A stretch of DNA of 43,071 bases from Herpetosiphonaceae bacterium (GTDB lineage: Bacteria > Chloroflexota > Chloroflexia > Chloroflexales > Kallotenuaceae), in assembly GCA_036374795.1 (NCBI GenBank), contig DASUTC010000112.1, forward strand, positions 1-43,071. Reading direction: 5' to 3'. Below the pieces are notes generated by a model. It ran no database searches. It was not told where the DNA came from and saw only the letters and a list, made by a program, of their open reading frames with translations. Positions 7,901-16,813 of this stretch are shown here, piece by piece. The position numbers and the translations under genes are program-made. Position 1 is the stretch's first letter; every line of letters begins with the position of its first letter.

Positions 7901-10804
7901 GTTATCTTCTGGCCGAACAGCGTCAGGCGGCAACTCGGCGCGCTGCGCGATCAACTGGCGCAACACATGCAGCACCGAATCCTCGTTTGCGGCGATCGGC
8001 TCGACGGTCGGCTCAGCCGACGCCACCTCGATCGGCGTGACATCGACCGGCGGCAGGAGTGGCAGTGCCAGCACCTCGTCGATCTGCGGCGCAAGCTCGC
8101 ACGGGCTGACGAAGAATCGCGGCTGGTACTGAAGATCGAACGGACGCGTCAGCCGATCGGCAAACAGCTCACGAACTCGAACCGGCGCGCCCTTGACGAA
8201 GGCGGCACCGACCGCGCGGAGCAGACCAAGCAGCGATGACCCACCGGCGTCGATCGCGACAGCAGGAACATCCAGCACAGGTTTGACCAACTGGCTCAAA
8301 ATCTGGCCCGGCCCCACTTCGATCAACAGATCGGCCATCGATCCTGCAATCGTGCTGGCTTCCATGAAGCGCACCGGCTGCGTGACCTGACGATACAGCA
8401 GATCGCAGAGGTCGGTGTCGCTGGCGAGCGGCTGACCCGTAACGGTCGAGATGACCTTGCGCTTGAGCGGGTGCAGCGTTTGTGTCGCCAGGTAGGTTTT
8501 CAGCGGACTGGCCGCCGCCTCAACCAGCGGCGAGTGGAAGGCATGCGAAACCGGCAGCAGCGTTGCGTTGAGCTGCTGGCTGCGCGCGCGCTCGATCACC
8601 TTGGTCACAGCCTGCGCCTCGCCGGCGATCACGGTCTGCGTCGGCGAGTTCAGCCCGGCGATCACCACTGGCGTACCGTCGATCAACTGCTGGACGACCT
8701 CCTTACCGGCGCTGAGACTTGCCATCGCGCCAGTAGGAGAGCCCAACTGCGCCATCGCCTTGCCGCGCACGGTCGCTACCCGCAGCAGCGCTGGAATGTC
8801 GAGCGCGCCGGCCCAGTACAGCGCCGTCAACTCGCCGAGGCTGTGCCCGACGGCGCTCTGCGCCGTAATATCCAGATGGTGCAGCACCCGCAGCGCCGCG
8901 ATCGAGGAGCGCACAATCGCGGGCTGCGCGACTGCGGTGTTGACGGTATCGCCTCCGGCTGGCAGCGCCGCGTGTGCATACAAATCTTCGACGATCGTGA
9001 ACCGCCGCCGCAGCGCGCCGCCATCCAGGTACGAGGGCGAGCCCTGGCCGGGGAACAGAAAGCCGATCCGTGGCGGTCGTGTGGGCGCGTCCAGGAACAC
9101 GTAGCCGTCATCATCCCAGGCGCTGGTGCGCTCTTCGGCGAGCCAGGAGTTGAGGGTTTCCAGGCGGTCGGTCAGCTCAGCCGGCGTGGACGCGATCACA
9201 ACTGCGCGGATCGTTCCCAGCTTGAGCGATCGGGCCAGCTCGGCGGCGAGATCGCTCAGCTCGGCAAACGCGATCTGGGGTGCTCGCTGAAGCACTGCCT
9301 CGATCTGACTCTGCAAGGTCAGGCGGTCGGAGGCGCTGAAGAAGAAGATCTCTCCATCCTGGGGCGTTGACAGCGCCAGCCGCTCGGCGGTCGTGAGCGA
9401 TGTTCGGCGCTCGATTGCGCTACCGCCGAGCACGATATGCGCGTTGATTCCGCCAAAGCCCATCGAGCTAACGCCGGCGCGGAGTGGCTGATCCTGCGGC
9501 CAGAGCTGGCCGCTGCTGCCAACACGTAATGCGGGAGCGTCGCCGGTTAGTTCGGGATGCGGCGTTTGGCTGCCGGTCGTCGGCGGTACGATCTGGGTGT
9601 ACAGCGCCATCGCGGCTTTGATCAGCCCGGCGATGCCAGCCGCCGCTTTGGTATGGCCGATATTCGCCTTCACCGAGCCGATCACGGCAGGCACACTTGC
9701 GCCTGCGTCACGCCGCGCCTGGCTCAGGGCGCGCAGCTCAGTCGCGTCACCCACGGCGGTGCCGGTGCCGTGGCCCTCGAAATACGCCACGTTTTCGATC
9801 CCGATCTTGGCGCGGCGATAGGCCCGGCGGATCGCCAGGAGCTGGCCTTCGACTTCGGGCCGTGTGATACCACCGCTGCCGTCGGACGAAATGCCCCAGC
9901 CCTCGATCGTCGCATAGATGCGCCGTCCCTGCGCGATGGCATCGTCCTCGCGCATCAGCACGATGATGCCACAGCCTTCGCCAGGCCAGAATCCGGCTGA
10001 GCGGGCGTCATAGACACGCATGAGATCGGTTGCCAGCGCGCCGGTTTTTGCAAAGCCGATCAGCTCGAACGGATCGAGGCTGAGATCCACGCCGCCGGTG
10101 ATCGCCACATCCAGATCGCCAGCCACCAGGGCGGAGCATGCCGATGAGACGGCCAGCAGCGACGAGCTACAGGCTCCGTCGACTGTGTAGCCGCCGCCAT
10201 GCAGATCGAAATAGTTGCAGATCCGGCCCGCGATGGTATTGGCAAGACCGCCGGCTAAGGTTTCTTCGCCAATCGGTGGGAACGGCGTTTTGTACAGCTG
10301 CTCCAGGCGCGACAAAAAGATCTGGCGTTGCTCGGCGGTCCAGCCAGCTTCGCGCAGACCAGCATCCATCACACGCTGGACATAGGGCCAGCGCAGCCGC
10401 ATCACATTGGCCCGCGAAAACTCGCCAGTCAGTGTGTTGCCGAGCAGCACGCCGGTTTCGGTGCGCGGCAGGCCAACGCCATCGGGAAAGCCCGCATCAG
10501 TCAACGCCTGACTCGCAATGTCCAGCGCCAGCCAGTGAGCGAGATCCGCCGATCGAAACGTTGATCCGACGACGCGGAACTTCAGTCGGTCGAAATCGTA
10601 GCCCTCGATCACGGCGGCGTGCTGGCCATAGGTGCGATCGGGTGCGGCCCGATCCGCTGACCAGTAATCGGCGGGATTCAAGCGCTCAGACGGCATGAGG
10701 CGGAACGCGCGGCGTTGTGACAGCACGTTCTCCCACAGTTCTTGTGGTGAAGCAGCATCGGGATAGCGACAGGCCATCCCAACGATCGCAAGATTGTTCG
10801 TCAT
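4955..10804 (-). CDS. pksE: enediyne polyketide synthase PksE (KS-AT-ACP-KR-DH-PPT)
   Basis: A 1949-residue iterative type I synthase with the order specific to enediyne PKSs. KS (1-455) has Cys212 in DGACSSSLL, His345 in EGHGTG and His384 in NIGHT. AT (about 580-870) has Ser655 in GHSLGE and His757 in HAFHSP. The ACP carries its phosphopantetheine Ser977 in LHLNSIS. KR (about 1200-1425) has TGGGKGITAE and Tyr1354 in EADYALAND. DH (about 1470-1740) has His1484 in LDDHVFRGE and the GDAGARDA second motif. A C-terminal phosphopantetheinyl transferase (about 1790-1949) has IACDLE and LWAAGECLIKAG. Family members build a linear polyene from acetate units on one ACP, which they self-phosphopantetheinylate; release needs the partner TebC, encoded 18 kb away here. 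The start ATG overlaps the unbU1 stop (ATGA), implying translational coupling. Length and motifs look intact. Confidence 0.97.
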   Translation of the reverse strand: MTNNLAIVGMACRYPDAASPQELWENVLSQRRAFRLMPSERLNPADYWSADRAAPDRTYGQHAAVIEGYDFDRLKFRVVGSTFRSADLAHWLALDIASQALTDAGFPDGVGLPRTETGVLLGNTLTGEFSRANVMRLRWPYVQRVMDAGLREAGWTAEQRQIFLSRLEQLYKTPFPPIGEETLAGGLANTIAGRICNYFDLHGGGYTVDGACSSSLLAVSSACSALVAGDLDVAITGGVDLSLDPFELIGFAKTGALATDLMRVYDARSAGFWPGEGCGIIVLMREDDAIAQGRRIYATIEGWGISSDGSGGITRPEVEGQLLAIRRAYRRAKIGIENVAYFEGHGTGTAVGDATELRALSQARRDAGASVPAVIGSVKANIGHTKAAAGIAGLIKAAMALYTQIVPPTTGSQTPHPELTGDAPALRVGSSGQLWPQDQPLRAGVSSMGFGGINAHIVLGGSAIERRTSLTTAERLALSTPQDGEIFFFSASDRLTLQSQIEAVLQRAPQIAFAELSDLAAELARSLKLGTIRAVVIASTPAELTDRLETLNSWLAEERTSAWDDDGYVFLDAPTRPPRIGFLFPGQGSPSYLDGGALRRRFTIVEDLYAHAALPAGGDTVNTAVAQPAIVRSSIAALRVLHHLDITAQSAVGHSLGELTALYWAGALDIPALLRVATVRGKAMAQLGSPTGAMASLSAGKEVVQQLIDGTPVVIAGLNSPTQTVIAGEAQAVTKVIERARSQQLNATLLPVSHAFHSPLVEAAASPLKTYLATQTLHPLKRKVISTVTGQPLASDTDLCDLLYRQVTQPVRFMEASTIAGSMADLLIEVGPGQILSQLVKPVLDVPAVAIDAGGSSLLGLLRAVGAAFVKGAPVRVRELFADRLTRPFDLQYQPRFFVSPCELAPQIDEVLALPLLPPVDVTPIEVASAEPTVEPIAANEDSVLHVLRQLIAQRAELPPDAVRPEDNLLNDLHLNSISVGQIVVEAARMLGIQSLVTPTDYANATVGQVAQTLEDLLQTGREVAEPSDPLPVGVDLWIRPFQVSLVERARRSAPAASQGIWTILAPSGYPLTESLNRAFAESNQGQGVVVCLPPDPDVQQLGLLLSGAQMALNRRSGTFVVVQHGGGGAPLARTAHLEAPAIDTCVVDVPLDHPEATAWIVGEALAARGYVEAHYDADGTRREPLLRLLPLASEADDLPLDPSDVLLVTGGGKGITAECALTLAQETGAKLVLLGRSLPENDRELAENLERMQAARLQVRYQAVDISDAAAVKLAIQEAEAALGPITAIIHGAARNEPQLLGQLDEAAIRKTFAPKVDGFANLLAAIDPDQLRLLVTFGSIIARTGLRGEADYALANDRLVRMTERFAAEHPACRCVAIEWSVWSSIGMGERLGRVAALRREGITPIPPDQGLDLFRRLLAQPLPTVAVVVTGRFGAIPTLQAEQPELPFLRFLEDPKVAVAGVELVVDVTLSRQSDPYLDDHVFRGERLVPAVVGLEAMAQVAAVLTESSAPPVFEQIRLDRPIVIPAQGASRIRIAALVRQPGLIDVAIRSEETAFQVDHFAARCYVAVPGTLPQPQPSFEPGDLAALTPVPINPDRELYGGMFFHRGRFQRLRAYQQLSAKGCVADIRVNQQTSWFDRYLPASMLLGDAGARDAILHTIQSCIPHARILPVGVDRLEIHDVKPDTTWISTARERFRDGMTFTYDVEVRTPDGALRERWVGLRLRIVEDVQFAQGWPAALLGPYVERSLESLIQQPPPIVGLEHDATSDRQQRAEHVVQRIVGRLSTIYHRPDGKPVLSDGPSISLAHSEPLTLAVVGEGTIACDLESVRQRDPEAWQSLLGLERTALLQQLIRTTGEDLSIAATRLWAAGECLIKAGLPVETPLRYSTHLPDGWVLFTAETLVIATLATRLQDQEAPLVLAILSDPSYLPDRELHLGNGIAALTA

Positions 10805-11730
10805 AACTTGTTCCCCGTCCTAAGAGCTGGTTGCGGTGAGACAACAACGTTGCGTTGCGTGAAGCGCGCCAGTTGCGCCTGAAGATATAAGCCTATTCCC
10901 CGCAGGCCGCAGACGATCGTGAGAGCGAAAAAGAGACCGAACACAATATGCGACAGCACCAGGACCATATACGTAATAGCGACGGCCATGCCAAAGAAGA
11001 CCTGAGAGCGTGGATCGAGCGGACTGGTGCTGGGATCGGTGATCATGTAAAAGGTGAAGAGAATAAACGCCACGCCGGTCATCGGCCCCAGCGCGGAAAC
11101 TACCGGCGTTCCCAGCACCAGGCTGCGTCCAATCGCCTGGAGCGCGAAGGTGCCGAGCCATGCTAAGATCAAGGGCATCTTGCCGGTGAACTTCGAGTTA
11201 ATCATCGTTCCCGCCAGCGCAATCGCTACCGGCAGAATCCAGTCGCCGATGCCGCTCAAGTTCTCCGTGAAGTGATACGGCGGCGCGATGCCAACCCAGG
11301 GAAAAACAACCAGGGTAGTGGCAATGCCGAGATTCGATGGGTTGAAGAAATGCCGCGACGAGCCGTTAATCCGCAGCCGGAGGATGCTCTTGGAGGCGAT
11401 CGCGACGATCACGGCGAACATGATTGGACCGACCCGATCGTTGCTGTAGAGCAGCATCGAGATCGCCATCGACGCGATATGTGCGGGCAGCAAGTAATCG
11501 ACCAGTGTGCGGAAGCCGCCGCGAAACTTGGGCGCGCGGCCAGTGGTGCGGGCCGAAACCCACTCCAGCCCCAGCTCGACGACATAGGCGGTGATCGCCG
11601 CCGCAAACATCTGTGCCCAGGACTGTTCAAAGCCAAGCAGAAGGCGGCCAATAATATTGAAGACCGTGATCGAGATCGCGAAGCGGCGAAGTCCACCCAA
11701 GCGTCTAGCCTGAATCTGATTCTGTTCCAT
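10801..11730 (-). CDS. unbU: enediyne accessory membrane protein UnbU, RnfD-like (copy 1)
   Basis: A 309-residue multipass membrane protein of the UnbU family, distantly related to RnfD/NqrB. It has about eight hydrophobic segments and the motif SSRHFFNPSNLGI, which corresponds to the HxFNPSN block of RnfD-type flavoproteins; GPMTGVAFILFTFYMITDP is also characteristic. The open frame runs upstream to 12162 inside unbV1, but GAGGAG in the 20-base gap after unbV1, nine bases before ATG 11730, fixes the start; ATG 11736 is too close to it. It ends in an ATGA overlap with pksE. The paralogue at 27668-28600 has 310 residues and colinear motifs. The role in warhead maturation is known genetically for the family; the chemistry (electron transfer to an oxidation step?) is inference. 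Confidence 0.93.
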   Translation of the reverse strand: MEQNQIQARRLGGLRRFAISITVFNIIGRLLLGFEQSWAQMFAAAITAYVVELGLEWVSARTTGRAPKFRGGFRTLVDYLLPAHIASMAISMLLYSNDRVGPIMFAVIVAIASKSILRLRINGSSRHFFNPSNLGIATTLVVFPWVGIAPPYHFTENLSGIGDWILPVAIALAGTMINSKFTGKMPLILAWLGTFALQAIGRSLVLGTPVVSALGPMTGVAFILFTFYMITDPSTSPLDPRSQVFFGMAVAITYMVLVLSHIVFGLFFALTIVCGLRGIGLYLQAQLARFTQRNVVVSPQPALRTGNKL

Positions 11731-11749
11731 GATCATCTTCTCCTCAACA

Positions 11750-13684
11750 TTACCAGCCAAGTTGCACGGTATGCCAGCCTGGCGTGAGTGTGATGGTTTC
11801 GGTACGAACTTCGCCTGTCGGCGTGCGCCAGCGCAGATCGACGGTGAGCTGGGCGTCGGGCGCGATCTGACCAAGGCCGACATGCAGATCCGGGCTGCGC
11901 TTGCCGGAATGGCCGCTGCCGCCGTCCACCTGGACCACCTTGGTGCTTCCGTCGGGCAGATGCACGGTTGCCGTCGCGCCGATCGCCGGGCTGCCCGCGC
12001 TGCCAAGATGACCTTCAGTTGCCGTCGTCGGCATGGACGTGGTTGGCAGCCGCAGATGCAGGCCCAGGAAGCGATCGGTGCTTGGGCTTTGATTGTGATA
12101 GAAGGCCGAAGCCGCCCACTGGTGCGCCACGACGAAATCTTGCCTGCCGTCGCCATCGACATCGGCGATCGCGATGCCGCGCGTGACCTCGGTATCGTCG
12201 ATGCCGATATCTGCCGCTAGATCGTAGTAGCGGCCATCGGAGGCGCGAACAAAGAACGGATTGTGCGCATGACCGCTCAGATCGTCGCCGGCATGAAACT
12301 CCGGCCAGTTGCTCGGATATTGCAGCAAGGTATCATTCGACATCGCCAGCTCGTGCAGTTCCGGCCAGCGATTCGTGCTTCCACGCAGGAAGCCGGTGGC
12401 CTGAATAGCCTCAGCGGTGCCGTTGTTATCGAAATCGTCAAGGCGCGCATCCCAGCTCCAGTTACTCCGCGACAGGCCCAGCTGCTCGCTTTGATCGATG
12501 TAGGGCGCGATCCCCTGCTGCATCTGGTCGAGCCTGCCGGTGCTGACAAAGACAAAATGGCTTTCTTCCAGCGAGAATTCACCGGCGATGTTGCTGACAT
12601 ACAGATCCAGCAGGCCGTCGGCGTTGAGGTCGCTAAACTCGATGCCCATGCCTTTGAACGAGTCCTTGCCCAGCACCTTGGAGTGCGGCGTCGTGAACGA
12701 CCGCTGACCCTCAAGCAGCGCAAAGGCGGGAGCGCCGGGCCTGGAGCGATTGTGCAGCAGCCGGTCGGGGCCGAAGTCATTGGCAAAATACAACTCCGGC
12801 AGCAGATCGCCGTCGAGATCGGCAGCGCCTACTGCCAGCGTCCAGCCGGAGCCGCCGTAGGCATCGAACGCGCCGACCTGCTCCGTGAAGCTGGCGGCTG
12901 GCTGCTTCTTGTCCGCGCCCGACCAGAGCAGAAGCCGGTTGCGACCGCCGTTGTAGGCCCGCGACATCGAATACTGCATGTGCGCAACATCGGTAGCCTG
13001 GGCATCCAGGATGCGCATACCGTCTGGGAAATAGTTGCCGATGATGATGTCGATATGACCGTCGCCGTCCACATCCGCCAGGCTGGCCGCGTTGGTATTC
13101 CAGATCTCCTGGCTGGTGGTCAACTCCTGGCGAGCATAGGTCGCGCTGCTGAGTGACCTCGGCGCTGCGGGATCGCCCTGGCTCAGAAACAGGATCGGCG
13201 TGCGGCCCCAGAAATACACCAGCATATCGGCGGCTCCATCCTCGTTGAAGTCGCCGGGCAGGCAGCCCATCGGGGCGGTTGTGTTGGGATCGTAGCGCAG
13301 CGGCGCGGGATCAAGCGCAAAGGGCTGATAACGTTGGGTCGTGCCCGGTACGGTCGCGACAACAACCTGATCGATGCGGGTATCGACATAGCACGTATCG
13401 TTGGGCAGACCATCGCCATCCAGATCGTGCAGGGCCGCAGCAGCGCCCACCGACGATATCCAGGCGATATTCCGCTCAAAGCTCGGATGCACCGTACGGA
13501 TCGTTCGTGCGGGATAGCCGCTGACTTCGGGAAGCACGCTTGCCTGGAACGAAAAACGATCGCGGAGGGCGGCACGTTCGGCGGCTGGTAGCTCAGGCAA
13601 ACGCACGACCTGATAACTCACCGCGATCAGTGAGATCGCGATGAGGCGGCTTGCTTGACTCTTGAAAAACGTGAACAATGCCAT
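11750..13684 (-). CDS. unbV: enediyne accessory protein UnbV, FG-GAP/ASPIC (copy 1)
   Basis: A 644-residue protein. An N-terminal hydrophobic segment (RLIAISLIAVSYQVV) acts as signal or anchor. Several FG-GAP/VCBS-type calcium-binding repeats follow: DLDGDGLPND, DFNEDGAAD, DVDGDGHID, DLDGDLLPE, DLNADGLLD, DFDNNGTAE and DVDGDGRQD. The C-terminal ASPIC/UnbV domain contains GSPAIGATATVHLPDG and VDGGSGHSGKRS. It is exported and probably works outside the membrane next to UnbU. The start is ATG 13684 with GGAGGAGG eight bases upstream; the ATG at 13702 overlaps that ribosome site and is rejected. It is first of the unbV1-unbU1-pksE group, with unbU1 20 bases downstream. The paralogue is at 25706-27649. 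Confidence 0.93.
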   Translation of the reverse strand: MALFTFFKSQASRLIAISLIAVSYQVVRLPELPAAERAALRDRFSFQASVLPEVSGYPARTIRTVHPSFERNIAWISSVGAAAALHDLDGDGLPNDTCYVDTRIDQVVVATVPGTTQRYQPFALDPAPLRYDPNTTAPMGCLPGDFNEDGAADMLVYFWGRTPILFLSQGDPAAPRSLSSATYARQELTTSQEIWNTNAASLADVDGDGHIDIIIGNYFPDGMRILDAQATDVAHMQYSMSRAYNGGRNRLLLWSGADKKQPAASFTEQVGAFDAYGGSGWTLAVGAADLDGDLLPELYFANDFGPDRLLHNRSRPGAPAFALLEGQRSFTTPHSKVLGKDSFKGMGIEFSDLNADGLLDLYVSNIAGEFSLEESHFVFVSTGRLDQMQQGIAPYIDQSEQLGLSRSNWSWDARLDDFDNNGTAEAIQATGFLRGSTNRWPELHELAMSNDTLLQYPSNWPEFHAGDDLSGHAHNPFFVRASDGRYYDLAADIGIDDTEVTRGIAIADVDGDGRQDFVVAHQWAASAFYHNQSPSTDRFLGLHLRLPTTSMPTTATEGHLGSAGSPAIGATATVHLPDGSTKVVQVDGGSGHSGKRSPDLHVGLGQIAPDAQLTVDLRWRTPTGEVRTETITLTPGWHTVQLGW

Positions 13685-13842
13685 GAGAACGTCCTCCTCC
13701 ATGTGTCGTCATCACAATCTCACCAGGCAACCGCTCTCAGGCGCGGGACTTGCAGTTGCGATCGTCCGCTGGTGCGGCAGCACCGATCGGCGGGAGATCA
13801 TGTAATCATGTATGGTTGCGGCGACTATCGCATCTGTGCAGG

Positions 13843-13874
13843 TGCGGTCGCTGCCGTTGAGAGCGGCGACCGCA
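13843..13874 (-). terminator. possible hairpin between the repeat protein gene and unbV1
   Basis: TGCGGTCGC pairs with GCGACCGCA (9 bp perfect) around a 14-base loop. It lies in the 293-base gap between the 247-residue gene and unbV1, both on the minus strand. There is no T run, so it may be a structured leader of unbV1 rather than a terminator. Confidence 0.35.
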
Positions 13875-13977
13875 GGCCAAGCATGTATGGCGAGCGACTG
13901 GCATCGGCTCGATGGTTCACGCAAGGAGTGTCACGACTCCGCGTGCCAGTCGCGTTGGGCTGGGATTTGGAGCAATC

Positions 13978-14721
13978 CTACGAGCCGATAAGCTGGCTGC
14001 GTGTCGCAGCATACGAGGTCATCGCTAAGGTTACGCAAGCGGTCACGGCTTCCCCAAAGCTTTCGGCGTGGCCGGTCGCGTTGCCCCACTTCCATAGATA
14101 CGCGCCGTCTCGCCCCTGCATCACCAACATCGGGGTTGGCAATGTGACCAGTTCATTCATCAGTTCCGTCTCTAGTGACATGGCGAGTTCCGATCCCGGC
14201 TGCGACGACCCGGCGAGGTTCAGTTCGCCCTGAACAGCCTTGTACGAGCGCATCGCCAGCGACAGCGCCGACAGGACCGATTCGATAAAGGTATCGGCCT
14301 GACCGGTCGCGTCCTGCCATTTCCAGGCGTATTTGCCGCTGTTGCGTTTCATGATCGAAACTGGAACCGGCAGGCCGCTCAAGACCTGAGTCAGCGTTTC
14401 TTCCAGGCTCGACGTCTTGGTCGGAAGCGCTGGCGCTTGTGCCATTCTGGCCTCGGCCTCATGCACATCGCTCGGAATGACGGTCCAGGAGAGGACGCCG
14501 CCGAGCTTGCCGATGATGTCCAGTCCCAGATGCTCCAGAATCGTGTCGTCGTCGTCGTGATACGCCAGATCGGTGAACACAAACAGCCAGCGCGCGTCCG
14601 CATGCGAGGTCCTCTCGGCGACCTCAACGCGATGGCCGACCGTCCAAGCAAGCAGATTGGCTGTTTCTTCGAGCTTGTCCGGTTTGCATACAACTTTGAT
14701 GACTGCTGTTGGCTGTGACAT
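13978..14721 (-). CDS. protein with two tandem 62-residue repeats, function unknown
   Basis: 247 residues, family not recognised. Residues 1-85 look like a small alpha/beta domain (VIKVVCKPDKLEETANLLAW, DARWLFVFTDLAY). It is followed by two clearly homologous repeats, about 106-168 and 183-244. Shared pattern: LE-x-x-L-x-x-x-L-x-x-LPxP, then YxWKWxxATGxAxxF, then ExVxxxxxLAMxSYxAxxxxL. Each repeat reads as a beta hairpin plus a helix. ATG 14721 has GGAGATG upstream. It lies on the minus strand, 293 bases before unbV1 and 160 bases after the decarboxylase gene, so it could belong to the same transcription unit as either. The N-terminal part might be a sensing domain. No enzyme motif is visible. 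Confidence 0.8.
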   Translation of the reverse strand: MSQPTAVIKVVCKPDKLEETANLLAWTVGHRVEVAERTSHADARWLFVFTDLAYHDDDDTILEHLGLDIIGKLGGVLSWTVIPSDVHEAEARMAQAPALPTKTSSLEETLTQVLSGLPVPVSIMKRNSGKYAWKWQDATGQADTFIESVLSALSLAMRSYKAVQGELNLAGSSQPGSELAMSLETELMNELVTLPTPMLVMQGRDGAYLWKWGNATGHAESFGEAVTACVTLAMTSYAATRSQLIGS

Positions 14722-14881
14722 GCGGCATCTCCTCAGTCACTGTGTCAGTGTGGACCTGGTATTCGGCCAGATGGCATAGCGCCGAAGGTATGCTTCTGAA
14801 GCCGCATGGTCGCTCGTTCTATCGCTTGCGCCGGGCAACACGTCCCGGTCGTGGACGTTCGGACGGTGGTCGGCTAATTCC

Positions 14882-16426
14882 CTAGTTGTTGTTCATGGCG
14901 GCCCAGGCTTCCGCACCACAGGCCACGGCTTCTTCCACTACAGCTTCAATGTCGGCAAGCGTCGTGCGCGGATTGATGAAACAGGAACGAATCACGAACG
15001 CACTGCCGAGCACGGTCGCCGAGGGCAAGCTCCGGCCTCGTGCACGCATTCGGCCCAGCACTGAGCGGTTAAGGGTGTTGAGCTGCTGGATCGTCGCCTG
15101 ATCCGTCCTGCTGCGCAGCGCTTCCGGCACGTAGCGGAAGCAGCAGGTGGAGAGCGTAACCGGCGCTACTAGCTCAAGCTCCGGCGTTTCCTGGATACGC
15201 TCCGCCAGGTAGCGGGCGTAGGCGTTGTGCCGACACACCCGGGCTTTGATCCCATCCGCACCGATTTCTTTCAACACTGCCCAGACTTCCACGCCTCGCG
15301 ACGGTAGGGTGTGCTCGATACCAAAGCCCTGGAACATGTAGCCGAAATCGTCGAGCTGCGAGGTCAGCGGCGTATCGGCGGTGTAGATCGGCAGGGAGCC
15401 TTCGACATACCCTGCTTCCTCAAGCCTAAAGGCGCGGGCGAGTAGCTGCGCATCCCGCACAAACAGGCCGCCGCAGCCCATCGAGGTTGCCAGCCATTTA
15501 TGCGGATCGATCACCATCGAGTCGATCATGCTCAGGTCGCCGTAGAGATGGGCGATCGCGGGGTCCAGAACGCCGAACAAGCCGTACGCGCCATCGGCGT
15601 GGAGCCAGATGTCTTGCTCGCGACACAGTGCGATGATCTCCGGCAGCGGATCGATCGCTCCCGTGTTCGTCGTGCCCGCATTCGCCACCACCGCTATCGG
15701 GGTGCAGCCCGCCGCCCGATCCTGCGCGATCTGCCGACGTAGCGCGGCGACATCCATACGCAGCGCTTCGTCGGTGGGGATCGTAACCACGGCTTGGCGG
15801 CCCAGGCCCAGCACGCCGCCGGCGCGGTAGATGCTGTGATGTACCTGGGACGTGGTATAGATACGAGGATTCGGCAGGCTGGCAATGCCGTGAAGCGCCG
15901 GATCGCTGCCACGCTGCTCGGCGGCATGCTGCCGCGCGGCGCCCAGGCAGATCAGGTTGGCGACCGCGCCGCCGCTGGTGAACAAGCCTTGATAGCTGGC
16001 GGGCAGGTTCAGCAGCTCGGCTAGCCAGCGCAGCGCCAGCGCCTCCAGCAGATTAAAGGATTGCACGCCGACGATCAGCGGGCCGGCGATTGCCGAGGCC
16101 AGGTGCGCGGCGGCAGGAATCATGGTTGGCATTGTGGCGATCCAGCCGGAGAAGCCAGGCGAGCCGATGCGCAGGCCGTGTGGAATCACAACATCGCTGA
16201 GTGTCTTGAGGACGGCATCAGCGCCAGCGCCTTGTTTCGGCAACGGCTCGTCAAGCTGGGCGGACCACACAGCGCGCTCGCTCGCGGTACGCTCTGGCTG
16301 GTCGAAGCGGGTAAAACGCTCCAGCGCCGGGAGCAGCGATTGAACAGCCGAGCTTAAACCATCGATCGCCGCGTCATCCTCGGCTGTTCTAAGATCGTCT
16401 GCATTGTTTATCGCTGCATTTGCCAT
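14882..16426 (-). CDS. group II PLP-dependent decarboxylase
   Basis: A 514-residue fold-type I PLP enzyme of the aromatic-amino-acid/diaminobutyrate decarboxylase group. With the ATG 16426 start, the PLP-stacking His pair is in SQVHHSIYRAG (about 196-197). The ring-contact Asp is in HADGAYG (about 278), and the Schiff-base Lys is about 310 in DPHKWLATSMGCGGLF. The frame stays open to a TTG at 16528, but the family begins around the chosen ATG and the extension is AT-rich and atypical. Members decarboxylate Tyr, DOPA, Trp, Glu or diaminobutyrate; the substrate cannot be read from sequence. Within a cluster it may supply an amine building block or remove the carboxylate of a peripheral amino acid. 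It is flanked upstream by a 387-base gene-free stretch. Confidence 0.93.
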   Translation of the reverse strand: MANAAINNADDLRTAEDDAAIDGLSSAVQSLLPALERFTRFDQPERTASERAVWSAQLDEPLPKQGAGADAVLKTLSDVVIPHGLRIGSPGFSGWIATMPTMIPAAAHLASAIAGPLIVGVQSFNLLEALALRWLAELLNLPASYQGLFTSGGAVANLICLGAARQHAAEQRGSDPALHGIASLPNPRIYTTSQVHHSIYRAGGVLGLGRQAVVTIPTDEALRMDVAALRRQIAQDRAAGCTPIAVVANAGTTNTGAIDPLPEIIALCREQDIWLHADGAYGLFGVLDPAIAHLYGDLSMIDSMVIDPHKWLATSMGCGGLFVRDAQLLARAFRLEEAGYVEGSLPIYTADTPLTSQLDDFGYMFQGFGIEHTLPSRGVEVWAVLKEIGADGIKARVCRHNAYARYLAERIQETPELELVAPVTLSTCCFRYVPEALRSRTDQATIQQLNTLNRSVLGRMRARGRSLPSATVLGSAFVIRSCFINPRTTLADIEAVVEEAVACGAEAWAAMNNN

Positions 16427-16813
16427 ACTATCTTCGCTTCGTAGATAATCTACCTGAGCTGGATGGAAGAGCACGATGCGTCTAAAAGAACCATTTGATT
16501 TTTCATCTTCAACAATATCGATATTCAATCCATCGACGGAGCCGCATCGCTGCTGGAGTAGCGGTCGCTGGATTGAGACTATCTATCAGGTTATGGAATC
16601 AGCTCGTGTCCATATCCACTACTTGCCGGGAGGGCAGGTCACGAGCTGACTCGTTTGTTGGGTCGCTGTTTGGGGGACATCGTTGATGGTGGTTTGTCCC
16701 AGATGGCTGTTCAACCTTCAGCTTGATAACCGGAATGCAAACCGGAGCTGATCCTGAGATACTCAACCACCACGAACGATGTCCCAGATGAGTCATTGCG
16801 GCAGGGAAGGGAT
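16427..16813. other. gene-free stretch with inverted repeats
   Basis: No CDS is supported. Two structures are visible. TCAGCTCGTG (16599-16608) pairs with CACGAGCTGA (16640-16649), and the inner ACTTGCC/GGGCAGGT can extend the stem. A separate 21-base imperfect inverted repeat lies at 16674-16694 and 16765-16785. The first may end transcription of the DUF6073-like gene on the minus strand. Confidence 0.5.
16674..16785. repeat. 21-base inverted repeat, possible small mobile remnant
   Basis: GGGACATCGTT-GA-TGGTGGTT at 16674-16694 and its reverse complement at 16765-16785 match at 19 of 21 positions, separated by 70 bases. The whole unit is 112 bases. It could be a MITE-like element or a long hairpin; neither coding content nor a target duplication was identified. 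Confidence 0.4.

Noticed and set aside
8471-9370. 299-codon plus-strand open frame inside pksE
   Set aside because: It is the antisense shadow of the AT domain, Arg-rich, with no ribosome site.
10801-12162. 453-residue reading of unbU1 with an extra 144 residues at the N-terminus
   Set aside because: The extension lies in another frame inside unbV1, is Arg/Ala-rich shadow sequence, and the ribosome site and family length place the start at 11730.
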